In this document: piece after piece, positions 1-6,499 of the stretch
How positions within the stretch are numbered: position 1 is the first letter of the stretch
Layout: each line of letters opens with the position of its first letter
Assembly: GCA_013362195.1 (NCBI GenBank)
Contig: JABFWM010000322.1
Span: 1 to 11,135, forward strand
DNA from: Acidobacteriota bacterium
GTDB taxonomy: Bacteria > Acidobacteriota > Vicinamibacteria > Vicinamibacterales > 2-12-FULL-66-21
Direction of reading: 5' to 3'
DNA length: 11,135 bases
The notes under the pieces: model-generated
Databases searched by the model: none
Seen by the model: the letters and a program-made list of their open reading frames with translations, nothing else
Told to the model about the DNA's origin: nothing
Position numbers and translations under genes: made by a program

Positions 1-566
1 ATCGCCGCGCGGATCGGCTGTCAGGCGGTGAAGCGCGGCGCGCCGGTCTGGCGCGGGCGCTGTGTCTGCGCGCGCCGCTCGTGCTCCTCGACGAACCGCT
101 GTCGGGCCTCGATCCACCGACCTCGCGCCGCCTCCTCGACGACCTGCCGCGCGTCCTCGAGGCGTTCCGCGCCACCACCGTGCTGGTCACCCACGAGCGC
201 GACGAGGCGCTGCGTCTGGGCCACGACCTGGTGGTGCTCGTCGATGGACGCGTGCACGCAGCGGGCGTCGCGCACGAGATTGTGGCGCATCCCCGGCGCG
301 CGAGCGTCGCCGAGGTGCTCGGCTACACGGTGATCACCGTCGATGGGCATCAGGTCGCGATTCCGCCGAACGGGCTTGCGCTCGGCCCGGGCGCACGCGA
401 ATGGTCGATGCTGGTCGACGACGTGCGCGACCTGGTCGACTATCGCGATGTCAGCGGTTCCATCGGCGGCGTGCGGGTGCACATCGCGGCGCCTTCGGGC
501 GCGCCGGTGGTGCGGCCGGGCGAGCGGCACGTCGTTCACGCGGATCGGGTGTGCGCGATCGAGTGA
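1..566 (+). CDS. ABC transporter ATP-binding protein, molybdate/tungstate type (3' part)
   Basis: ATPase subunit of an importer, cut off by the left window edge; the reading frame enters at base 3 and 187 residues are visible. The second half of an ABC nucleotide-binding domain is present: signature LSGGE (18-32), Walker B VLLDEP (81-98), D-loop SGLD just after it, and the switch histidine in VTHE (His codon 192-194). The Walker A lysine lies outside the window. After the ATPase core, about 75 residues (from about 330) form a small beta-rich tail resembling the TOBE or MOP-like oxyanion-sensing domain of ModC, TupC, WtpC and CysA proteins. Substrate is inferred from context: the neighbours all need molybdenum or tungsten, so a molybdate or tungstate importer is most likely; sulfate is the alternative. 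It converges on the AOR gene and overlaps its 3' end by 31 bp. Confidence 0.85.
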   Translation, partial: RRADRLSGGEARRAGLARALCLRAPLVLLDEPLSGLDPPTSRRLLDDLPRVLEAFRATTVLVTHERDEALRLGHDLVVLVDGRVHAAGVAHEIVAHPRRASVAEVLGYTVITVDGHQVAIPPNGLALGPGAREWSMLVDDVRDLVDYRDVSGSIGGVRVHIAAPSGAPVVRPGERHVVHADRVCAIE

Positions 567-2368
567 TCGTCCGGTAATCCGAGGTCGCGAATCTTCGACG
601 GGGGAATGAAGCCGCGCTCGTCCCATTCGCGGGCGCCGTAGTACCCGCGGATCATCTCGCCCAGTTCCGCGGCCGACAGGGTCGTCCCGGATGCCACGCC
701 CGAGCGCAGCGGCTCGGCAAGCAGGCGCGGCGGCAGCCAGTCGTCGGAGGGCTGCCATCCCTCGCGAACGTTGAACAGCTTCTTGAGCGCGTGAATGCGC
801 TCGCCGGTGCGACGCAGATCATCGCGGGTGCACGTCCACCCGGTCAGCGCGCCGAGAATGTCGGCAGACTCCGCGTAGAAATCCGTGAAGCACTTGCGCA
901 GGAACTTGCAGACGATCAGCGAGTCCAGCACGGCGGCGAAGTCTTCAGAGGCGGCGACCAGCCCGCCGCGGCCCGCATCGCCGCGCAGCCGATCGACGCC
1001 TGCCGAGAAGTCCGCTTCGTATGCGCCCGAGCGGTTGTGACAGGCGCCGCGCGGGCTGACCGCCAGGCCGAGCGCCATCGTTTTCAGGCTGCGCGGTTCG
1101 TAGCCGGGAAGCTCGAGCCCCTTCACGTGCATCGCCCAGTCAGCGCTGTCCGCGCCGATCGCGGCCGCGGCGCGGCGCGTCCCCTCCGCCAGGAGATCGC
1201 CACTCCCCTCCCGCATCGCAATCGCGCGGATGGCGGCGAGCACGCCGGCGCCGTCGCCAAAGCGCAGCGCGGCAGCGCGCGCGTCCGGCAAGAGCCCGCG
1301 ATCCGCCGATTCCATCGCCCACGCGAGCGTGCCGCCCGTGCTGATCGTGTCGAGCCCGTAGGTGTCGCACAACCGCGCGGCCTCCAGTACGAACGCGGGA
1401 TCGCCGACGCCACAGAGCGGGCCGAGGGCGAACAGCGTTTCGTATTCGAGGCGCTGCTCGCCGGTACCGTTGCCGGACGCGAACAGCCGTTCGCACTGAA
1501 TCGTGCACGACGCGCAGCCGTGGCGCCGGCTGAATCTGCTGGCCGTCAGCGTCTCGCCGCTGATCGCGTCCGCGGCTTCGAACGTCGCCTGCTGGAAGTT
1601 CCGCGTCGGCAGCGCACCAAGACGGTCGAACACGGCGAGGTTCGCGACGGTGCCCAGGTGTCGGTACTTCCCGGTCAGCGTGCCGACACTGCGACGCCGC
1701 AATGCCGCGGCCATCCGCTCGAGCGCGTCCGGATCGGCGACCGTCGTCTCGCGCGCGCCGCAGATGGCGATCGCCTTGAGGTTCTTCGCGCCCATCACCG
1801 CGCCGGCCCCGCCGCGTCCGGCATGGCGGCCTTCGTTGCTGATCGTCGCGAACCGGACCCTGTTCTCGCCCGCGGCGCCAATCGTGGCGGTCCAGACGGA
1901 GGGGCGCTGCAGCTCGCCTCGAATCGCGGCCTCCGCGTCGGCCGGCGCGCGGCCGCGCAGGTGCTCCGCGGATCTGAGCTCGACGCGGTCGCCGTCGATG
2001 AAGAGGTACGCCGGCGCGGGCGCCCGTCCGGTGATGACGAGCGCGTCGATGCCGAGGCGCTTCAACTCGAGCGCGAAATGACTCGAGGACAGCGAATCGG
2101 CGATGAACCCCGTCAGCGGCGACTTCGTGACCACCGCGAACTTGGCGGTGGTGGTGAGACGGGTGCCGACGAGCGGCGCGCTCGCGAAGACGAGAGGATT
2201 GGCGGACGACAGCGGATCGACGCCCGGCGGCGCGTACTCGTACAACAGGCTCGCGCCGAGCCCTACTCCGCCGAGATATTTCCTGAGCCGCTCCTCGTCG
2301 ATGTCGCGAGTCGCGCTGCGTCCCGTCGTCACATCGACGTGCAGGAGACGCCCCCAGAACCCGTGCAT
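536..2368 (-). CDS. aor: Aldehyde:ferredoxin oxidoreductase family protein (tungstopterin enzyme)
   Basis: A 610-residue protein, the usual AOR family length. The family oxidises aldehydes to carboxylic acids, or the reverse, using a bis-pterin tungsten (rarely molybdenum) cofactor and one [4Fe-4S] cluster; the enzymes are cytoplasmic. The N-terminal domain (about 4-205) contains the conserved HAGRGGAGAVMGAKNLKAI stretch (182-200). The cluster ligands are C285, C288, C292 and C487, nearly superimposable on P. furiosus AOR C288/C291/C295/C494. Pterin-binding DxxGLD is at 335-340 and the second DxxxxC is at 482-487. No signal peptide is seen. It is the last gene of the operon, starting 4 nt after the moaD-like stop, with GGAGG 8 nt before ATG. 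No ferredoxin gene is visible, so the electron partner and the substrate (aldehyde or acid) are unknown. Confidence 0.93.
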   Translation of the reverse strand: MHGFWGRLLHVDVTTGRSATRDIDEERLRKYLGGVGLGASLLYEYAPPGVDPLSSANPLVFASAPLVGTRLTTTAKFAVVTKSPLTGFIADSLSSSHFALELKRLGIDALVITGRAPAPAYLFIDGDRVELRSAEHLRGRAPADAEAAIRGELQRPSVWTATIGAAGENRVRFATISNEGRHAGRGGAGAVMGAKNLKAIAICGARETTVADPDALERMAAALRRRSVGTLTGKYRHLGTVANLAVFDRLGALPTRNFQQATFEAADAISGETLTASRFSRRHGCASCTIQCERLFASGNGTGEQRLEYETLFALGPLCGVGDPAFVLEAARLCDTYGLDTISTGGTLAWAMESADRGLLPDARAAALRFGDGAGVLAAIRAIAMREGSGDLLAEGTRRAAAAIGADSADWAMHVKGLELPGYEPRSLKTMALGLAVSPRGACHNRSGAYEADFSAGVDRLRGDAGRGGLVAASEDFAAVLDSLIVCKFLRKCFTDFYAESADILGALTGWTCTRDDLRRTGERIHALKKLFNVREGWQPSDDWLPPRLLAEPLRSGVASGTTLSAAELGEMIRGYYGAREWDERGFIPPSKIRDLGLPDDHSIAHTRSA

Positions 2369-2372
2369 CGGA

Positions 2373-2651
2373 TCAGCCTCCGGCGTCGGCCGAGACGATC
2401 AGGACGCGGTCGCCCGGGTTGATCGATGCCGCGGAGTTCCTGACGAAGTCGAGCCCGTTCACGTTGCACGCGTAGCCGTCGGCGAGGCCGGCGCCATTCG
2501 ACGCGATGACGCGCCCGGCGAGCATCGGCACCTGTCGCGAGAGTGCGGACCAGACGTCCGCGAGAGTGGCCCCATCCGGTACGGTGATCGGCACGTCGCG
2601 GCAGCCGGCCAGCATCCGGGCGACGCCGAACAGCTCCACAACGCAGGTCAT
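2373..2651 (-). CDS. moaD: MoaD/ThiS-family sulfur carrier protein
   Basis: A 92-residue ubiquitin-fold protein ending in Gly-Gly (SADAGG), the tail that MoeB-like enzymes adenylate and that then carries a thiocarboxylate. In molybdopterin synthase, MoaD gives this sulfur to cyclic pyranopterin to build the dithiolene that binds Mo or W. Recognisable features are the N-terminal beta strand with FGVARMLAG (8-16), VPDGATLADVWSAL (24-37), the NVNGLDFV segment (63-70) and the NPGDRVLIV strand (78-86) before the GG tail. The start is fixed by an ATGA overlap with the mobA stop. No MoaE partner is in the window. The position directly upstream of the AOR gene suggests a copy dedicated to the tungstopterin/molybdopterin of this locus rather than the housekeeping one, but that is inference. 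Confidence 0.85.
   Translation of the reverse strand: MTCVVELFGVARMLAGCRDVPITVPDGATLADVWSALSRQVPMLAGRVIASNGAGLADGYACNVNGLDFVRNSAASINPGDRVLIVSADAGG
2378..2382 (-). promoter_or_regulatory. Shine-Dalgarno of the AOR gene, inside moaD-like codons
   Basis: GGAGG read on the minus strand, 8 nt before the AOR ATG at 2368. The five bases fall within GGA GGC, the two C-terminal glycine codons of the MoaD-like protein, so the strongest ribosome site of the operon overlaps the functionally essential tail of the preceding gene. It supports the AOR start chosen. Confidence 0.75.
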
Positions 2652-3262
2652 GGCGTCGCCACCCTGGCGGCCTCGCGCCGTGCCTGCCAGTGCGCCAGCG
2701 CGCGCTCGTAGTCGGCCGGCTCGTTCATGTTGAAAAAGCTCTCGCCTTCGGGATCGAACGTGCGGATCTCGTCGTCCGCTACGGTCCGCGTCCGCACTTG
2801 ATCGAAGAGCGACACCGGCCGCAGCTGGCCCCGTTCGAGCTGCGCTTGCAGCAGCGGCAGCACCGTCCGGCGATAGATCGCGAACAACGGCTGATACCGT
2901 CCTTCCCAGCGCGGCACGACGACGTCCGCGTCGTGGCGCAGCGACAGGAGGTGCTCGACCAGCGCCCGGCTTGCGAACGCGGCGTCGCAGGAGGTCACGA
3001 ACGCGAAGTCGCCGGCGCTGGCGGCAAGGCCGTAGGAGATGCCGCCGACAGGTCCCTGATACGCGACCTCGTCGCGAACGATCGCGGCAGGAACGGACGG
3101 AAGCTGCTGACCGGGGGCCGCAACGACGACGATCTCGTCGACCAGCAGCTGCAACCGTCGGACGATATGCACGATGAGCGGTTCGTTGTCGAAGGGCAGG
3201 AGCGCCTTTGGCGTGCCCATGCGGGAGCTGCGTCCGCCGGCGAGAATGATGCCGCTCAGCAT
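2648..3262 (-). CDS. mobA: Molybdenum cofactor guanylyltransferase
   Basis: A 204-residue cytoplasmic nucleotidyltransferase that joins GMP from GTP to molybdopterin, giving the guanine dinucleotide cofactor (bis-MGD) needed by FdhA. The N-terminal GTP-binding signature runs LAGGRSSRMGTPKALLPF (7-24), followed by GPVGGISYGL (70-79), YQPLFAIY (123-130) and FFNMNEPADYE (177-187), all in MobA order and spacing. The usual CDxPF metal-site motif reads CDAAF (92-96): the aspartate is kept, the proline is replaced. Length matches the family (about 190-210). A longer reading upstream is possible, but the MLSGIILAGG start is the family's usual N-terminus and gives a 7-nt overlap with the preceding stop. 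Its 3' end overlaps the moaD-like ATG as ATGA. Its place between FDH maturation genes and AOR suggests a local cofactor supply. Confidence 0.92.
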   Translation of the reverse strand: MLSGIILAGGRSSRMGTPKALLPFDNEPLIVHIVRRLQLLVDEIVVVAAPGQQLPSVPAAIVRDEVAYQGPVGGISYGLAASAGDFAFVTSCDAAFASRALVEHLLSLRHDADVVVPRWEGRYQPLFAIYRRTVLPLLQAQLERGQLRPVSLFDQVRTRTVADDEIRTFDPEGESFFNMNEPADYERALAHWQARREAARVATP

Positions 3263-3621
3263 CGCTTCCCCGCGTCCTCGGACGGCGCACCGTGCGCGAG
3301 CCACTCGCGGAACTCACCCAGCGCGTGTGCGAGCCGCCATTCCTCGAACACCGCGCGCGCCATCGCCAGCGCGGGCCCTGCCAGCTCCGGGCGGCCGCAC
3401 GTGCGCGGATACTCGAGAAGCCATCTCTCGAAATCCTCCGGCGCCGGATCCGCCGCGACCGCGCGCTCGAGCAGGTCGCGCTTGACGCCGAGGCCGAATG
3501 CATCCGGCGTCTGATCGCGTTTGCGCTGGCGCCGGCGCCCTTCGGACGCGTCCAATGCCGCGAGCAGCGCACGGCACACGTCCGAGGGACGCAGCGCGTC
3601 AGGCGAGTGGTCGGCGTTCAT
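3256..3621 (-). CDS. Unrecognised 121-aa protein of the formate dehydrogenase operon
   Basis: I cannot place this protein in a named family. It is hydrophilic and probably mostly helical: a short N-terminal helix (about 13-27), a very basic patch GRRRQRKRDQTPDA (29-41), then charged amphipathic segments with several Trp-Leu pairs (ERWLLEYP 65-72, EEWRLAHA 93-100, REWLAHG 105-111). Cysteines are at 16, 75 and the extreme C-terminus (KRC), with no metal-binding CxxC pair. There is no signal peptide or membrane segment. It is clearly translated with its neighbours: its ATG overlaps the fdhE stop (ATGA) and its stop overlaps mobA by 7 nt. The position between fdhE and mobA suggests a cytoplasmic accessory factor for FdhA maturation or cofactor delivery; this is inference from location only. 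Confidence 0.8.
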   Translation of the reverse strand: MNADHSPDALRPSDVCRALLAALDASEGRRRQRKRDQTPDAFGLGVKRDLLERAVAADPAPEDFERWLLEYPRTCGRPELAGPALAMARAVFEEWRLAHALGEFREWLAHGAPSEDAGKRC

Positions 3622-4499
3622 GCCTGCCCCGTGAAAAGGCGCCGCACGCGCGGCGCGACCTGCACGTCGACGTCGAGATCCCGTCCCGCGCCAACCGGAC
3701 GGGTGTACCCGGATTGGATCGCCGCGATGTCGAGATCCACGGTGGCCATTTCCTCGAGCATGACCTCGCGCGGCGCGCAGCCTTGCAGGCGCGTCAGCAC
3801 TTTCACGTACTGGCGGCAGCGCCGGCATGCCTCGACGTCCCCGGTCGATCCATTCTGCCCGGCGACGAGCGTCGCGAGCTCGTTGTGATCGTGATTTCCG
3901 CAGTACGCGCAGCGCAGGATCGCCCCATGCCATTCGCTGCCGCACCGGCCGCACCGGAGCATCCGGCTGCGTTCGATGCCGCGCATCTCGGCGAACGCGG
4001 GCCACGACGCGCAGATCGGACAATAGCCCTGCATCCACGCCATCGGCACGGCGGGACGCCACGCGCGCGCGCATGCGTGCAGGAATGGCACGGCCAGCAG
4101 GCTGACCAGGGCCTGCAAGGCATCCGCGTCAGCGCCGGCGGCCGCGGCAAGCGTCGCGACCGTGTCGGTGTCGTGGCGCAGCGACGCACGGAACAGCACC
4201 GCGATCTCGAGGCCGCCGCCGAGCGCCGGCCTGAGCGCCGCCATCTTCGCCGTTCCTCCGCGCGACGCGATGTCAACGAGACGCAGCAGCATGCGCCGCG
4301 CGGCGTCCTCGTCGATGCGTACGATCGTTCCTGACAGCAGCGGCGCCGCGGCCTCCATCTCGCGGCGGCCGGATGGCACCGCCGTCTCCCACCTGGCCGT
4401 CATCGCCTCGCGCTGCACCTCGTCTACCACCGCCAGCCACGGCGACCATTCGGGCCTGCGCTTTCTGAGCGAGTCGACGCTGCGCGCGACGGGGATCAT
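3618..4499 (-). CDS. fdhE: Formate dehydrogenase accessory protein FdhE
   Basis: A 293-residue cytoplasmic, rubredoxin-like iron-binding chaperone needed for activity of Tat-exported respiratory formate dehydrogenases; in E. coli it binds the catalytic subunit before export. The zinc-ribbon or rubredoxin-like half is clear: CPIC (160-163), CGRC (183-186), CAYC (197-200) and CRRC (225-228), spaced as in FdhE, with the typical MQGYCPICASWP and RCGRCGSEWH surroundings. The N-terminal about 150 residues are helical, as in the family. Length is normal (about 290-310). The start MIPVARSVDS is chosen because its ATG overlaps the preceding lipoprotein stop as ATGA; a longer upstream reading exists but would run through the lipoprotein gene. 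Its presence supports FdhA being a Tat-exported enzyme. Confidence 0.92.
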   Translation of the reverse strand: MIPVARSVDSLRKRRPEWSPWLAVVDEVQREAMTARWETAVPSGRREMEAAAPLLSGTIVRIDEDAARRMLLRLVDIASRGGTAKMAALRPALGGGLEIAVLFRASLRHDTDTVATLAAAAGADADALQALVSLLAVPFLHACARAWRPAVPMAWMQGYCPICASWPAFAEMRGIERSRMLRCGRCGSEWHGAILRCAYCGNHDHNELATLVAGQNGSTGDVEACRRCRQYVKVLTRLQGCAPREVMLEEMATVDLDIAAIQSGYTRPVGAGRDLDVDVQVAPRVRRLFTGQA

Positions 4500-4777
4500 C
4501 GGCCGGCTCCTCCCGCGGGTCCCGTTTGAGATGCGGACGACGATGCGGACGACAAGCTGATACGGCGCGCCTGCTCCGCCGGCGCCAGCGAGGGCCCTTC
4601 CACCTTGTGTCGGACCGGCGTCTTCCAGTACGGCCGCGATCCTTCGTGCATCTTCACCTGCGCAGGCCGGTTTCCCACGTCGGCACCCGGCCCGGCGCCG
4701 CGCTGCCGCCGCGCCTCCGGGCTGCGGCACGCGGTCATCGACAGAGAGACGAGCAGCACTGCTGCGAGCCCTCGCAT
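4496..4777 (-). CDS. Small predicted lipoprotein of the formate dehydrogenase operon
   Basis: A 93-residue protein with a short type II signal peptide: MRGLAAVLLVSLSMTAC, with the lipobox cysteine at 17. The mature part is about 76 residues, proline- and basic-rich in its first half (RPAQVKMHEGSRPYWKTPVRHK, 37-58, given here in summary because Tyr-Trp and Met-His-Glu stand out) and Ser/Gly/Ala-rich and low in complexity at the end. There are no further cysteines, so no heme or Fe-S site. The function is unknown. It sits between the NrfD anchor (1-nt gap) and fdhE (ATGA overlap), so it is co-translated with the complex and may be a periplasmic lipid-anchored accessory of FDH. The start is placed at the methionine that opens the signal peptide; an in-frame methionine 11 codons earlier would overlap the NrfD gene and blunt the signal. 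Confidence 0.75.
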   Translation of the reverse strand: MRGLAAVLLVSLSMTACRSPEARRQRGAGPGADVGNRPAQVKMHEGSRPYWKTPVRHKVEGPSLAPAEQARRISLSSASSSASQTGPAGGAGR

Positions 4778-4778
4778 T

Positions 4779-5711
4779 TCAGATCGACTCCGACGAAAAG
4801 ATGACGACAACCCGCAGCAGAAACCCGCCGACGAGAACCAGAACGGGCAGCAGTGCGAACGCCGCCGCCCGTCGACCGCGGTGCCGCCACCCGAGGACGA
4901 GCGGCACGATGACGCCTGGAACGATCACCCCGATCAGCAGCACCAGTCCCCAGACATTCAGCCATCCGCGCAGCGCCGGCCCGAGCGACACCATCACCGC
5001 AATCAGCACGACCAGTTCGAGCGCGAGGACGATGCCGTCCATGCGTTGCAGCGCGGCGACGCCCGGCGACCCCTCCCAGCCGTATCGCCCGGCGAGCAAC
5101 ATCAAGAGTGCCGCCGACGTGGACGCTGCCGACACGATGAAGAGCATGCCAAGCAGCGGCGTGTCGGACCAGATCGGCCGGTTCGTGACGGCGAGCAACA
5201 CGCCGGTATAGCCCGCGACGAACATCCCGGCGATGCCACCCAGCACGGCGACGATCGTGCCGAGCGGCGACGGTGGACGGACGGCGCGAAACGCGGACCA
5301 CTGCGCACGGCGCAGCATCGGCCTCCGCACGCGTTCGTCTTCCGCCAGGGCGCCGAGAAACGAGATGAAGCTGAAGAGCCCGAACACGAGCAGCGCCCAC
5401 GAGCCGAGTGACATCGGCGACCACGGTTTGAGCATCGGCGCGAAGGTGTTCCGCTCGATCAGCATGTGCCAGAACCGCAGCGGGCGGGAGAGATCGAGCG
5501 TCAACAGCAGGCCGCTGAGCGCGACCGCGGGAAACGCGACGTAATATCCCAGGCGCGCGATCGGCCGGTCCTCGGCGCGGCCGAGAATGTCAATCAAGGC
5601 GGCGATGAAATAGCAGCCGCCGGCGAGCCCGCCGACGAAGAAGTAGAGCACGATCAGCCAGTGCCAGTGCGGCCCGGCCGTGAACCACGTGCTGGACGGG
5701 GCGTCGATCAT
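4779..5711 (-). CDS. nrfD: NrfD/PsrC-type membrane anchor subunit of formate dehydrogenase
   Basis: A 310-residue integral membrane quinone-interacting subunit. Eight hydrophobic spans are visible at about 18-40, 53-73, 101-121, 149-174, 184-207, 225-243, 252-274 and 283-304, as in the polysulfide reductase NrfD family. Family-like motifs include the N-terminal WHWLIVLYFFVGGLAGGCYF (17-34 region) and LDLSRPLRFWHML (72-84). NrfD proteins bind no heme and pass electrons between the Fe-S subunit and the quinone pool. It replaces the cytochrome b subunit (FdnI) of E. coli FDH-N, so this complex is FdhA-FdhB-NrfD. The start is fixed by the ATGA overlap with fdhB. The name is a family name; the protein is an FDH subunit here, not a nitrite reductase part. 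Confidence 0.92.
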   Translation of the reverse strand: MIDAPSSTWFTAGPHWHWLIVLYFFVGGLAGGCYFIAALIDILGRAEDRPIARLGYYVAFPAVALSGLLLTLDLSRPLRFWHMLIERNTFAPMLKPWSPMSLGSWALLVFGLFSFISFLGALAEDERVRRPMLRRAQWSAFRAVRPPSPLGTIVAVLGGIAGMFVAGYTGVLLAVTNRPIWSDTPLLGMLFIVSAASTSAALLMLLAGRYGWEGSPGVAALQRMDGIVLALELVVLIAVMVSLGPALRGWLNVWGLVLLIGVIVPGVIVPLVLGWRHRGRRAAAFALLPVLVLVGGFLLRVVVIFSSESI

Positions 5712-6496
5712 GGGCGCACCTCTTCACTGGTGCGGCTGCGGAAACTGAAAACGCCGGCCAGTCCCACCATCAGTGCGCCAAGGACGGTCAAGACCGAACC
5801 CGACTGCAGGTGGCGCGACGGAAGCTTCGGATCGGGCGGCAGCCCGTACACTTCGGGGCGATCGACGAGCAGATAGAACGAGTTCAAGCCGCCGAGCATC
5901 TTCTCGTCGGCGCCGTACAGGTACGCCCGCGACTCGCCCGCCTGGTGCAGCTGCTCGACGCGCTTCTGCGCGCGCGCGCGCAGCTCGCTGATCGTGCCGA
6001 ACTGGATCGAGTCGGTCGGGCACGCCTTCGAACAGGCCGGCTCGAGCCCGTTCTGCAGGCGGTCGTAGCAGAGCGTGCACTTCTGCGCCGTACCCGACAC
6101 GGGATTGATGTCGATCACCCCGAACGGACACGCGGCAATGCAGTCGCGGCAGCCGTTGCACGTGTTCGACTGGATGACCACGGTATCGAACTCGGTGCGG
6201 ATGATCGCGCCGGTCGGACAGACCTCGAGACAGCCGGCCTGCACGCAGTGCTTGCAGACGTCGCTCATCAACAACCATCGGCCATCCTGCCGCGTCTCGC
6301 TGAACTGCTCGACGAACTTCACGTGGCGCCAGTGGATGCCATCCAGCCGGCGGGTGTTGTCGTAGCTGTCGCCGCTCATCGTGTTGGCGCCGCCGTTCGC
6401 GGCCGGCAGCTGGTTCCACTCCTTGCAGGCGACCTCGCAGGCCTTGCACCCGATGCAGACCGTCGTGTCGGTGTAGAAGCCCATCGGTTCAGCCAT
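5708..6496 (-). CDS. fdhB: Formate dehydrogenase iron-sulfur (beta) subunit
   Basis: A 262-residue electron-transfer subunit with four cysteine quartets for [4Fe-4S] clusters: C14/C17/C20/C24, C81/C84/C89/C93, C113/C116/C119/C123 and C140/C143/C155/C159. This is the FdnH/FdoH/HybA arrangement. Near the C-terminus one hydrophobic helix (about 234-252) is followed by a basic-acidic tail, matching the single anchor helix of FdnH. It has no signal peptide, so it would be exported bound to FdhA through the FdhA Tat signal. It carries electrons from FdhA to the NrfD anchor. The start at 6496 is supported by AAGG 8 nt upstream; a second in-frame ATG four codons later (MGFYTDT) is a possible alternative. 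It begins 3 nt after the fdhA stop and ends in an ATGA overlap with the anchor gene. Confidence 0.95.
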   Translation of the reverse strand: MAEPMGFYTDTTVCIGCKACEVACKEWNQLPAANGGANTMSGDSYDNTRRLDGIHWRHVKFVEQFSETRQDGRWLLMSDVCKHCVQAGCLEVCPTGAIIRTEFDTVVIQSNTCNGCRDCIAACPFGVIDINPVSGTAQKCTLCYDRLQNGLEPACSKACPTDSIQFGTISELRARAQKRVEQLHQAGESRAYLYGADEKMLGGLNSFYLLVDRPEVYGLPPDPKLPSRHLQSGSVLTVLGALMVGLAGVFSFRSRTSEEVRP

Positions 6497-6499
6497 AGG

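Noticed and set aside
791..2422. Plus-strand open frame of about 540 codons opposite the AOR gene
   Set aside because: It mirrors the AOR gene, has low-complexity Arg/Ala/Glu composition and no recognisable motif.
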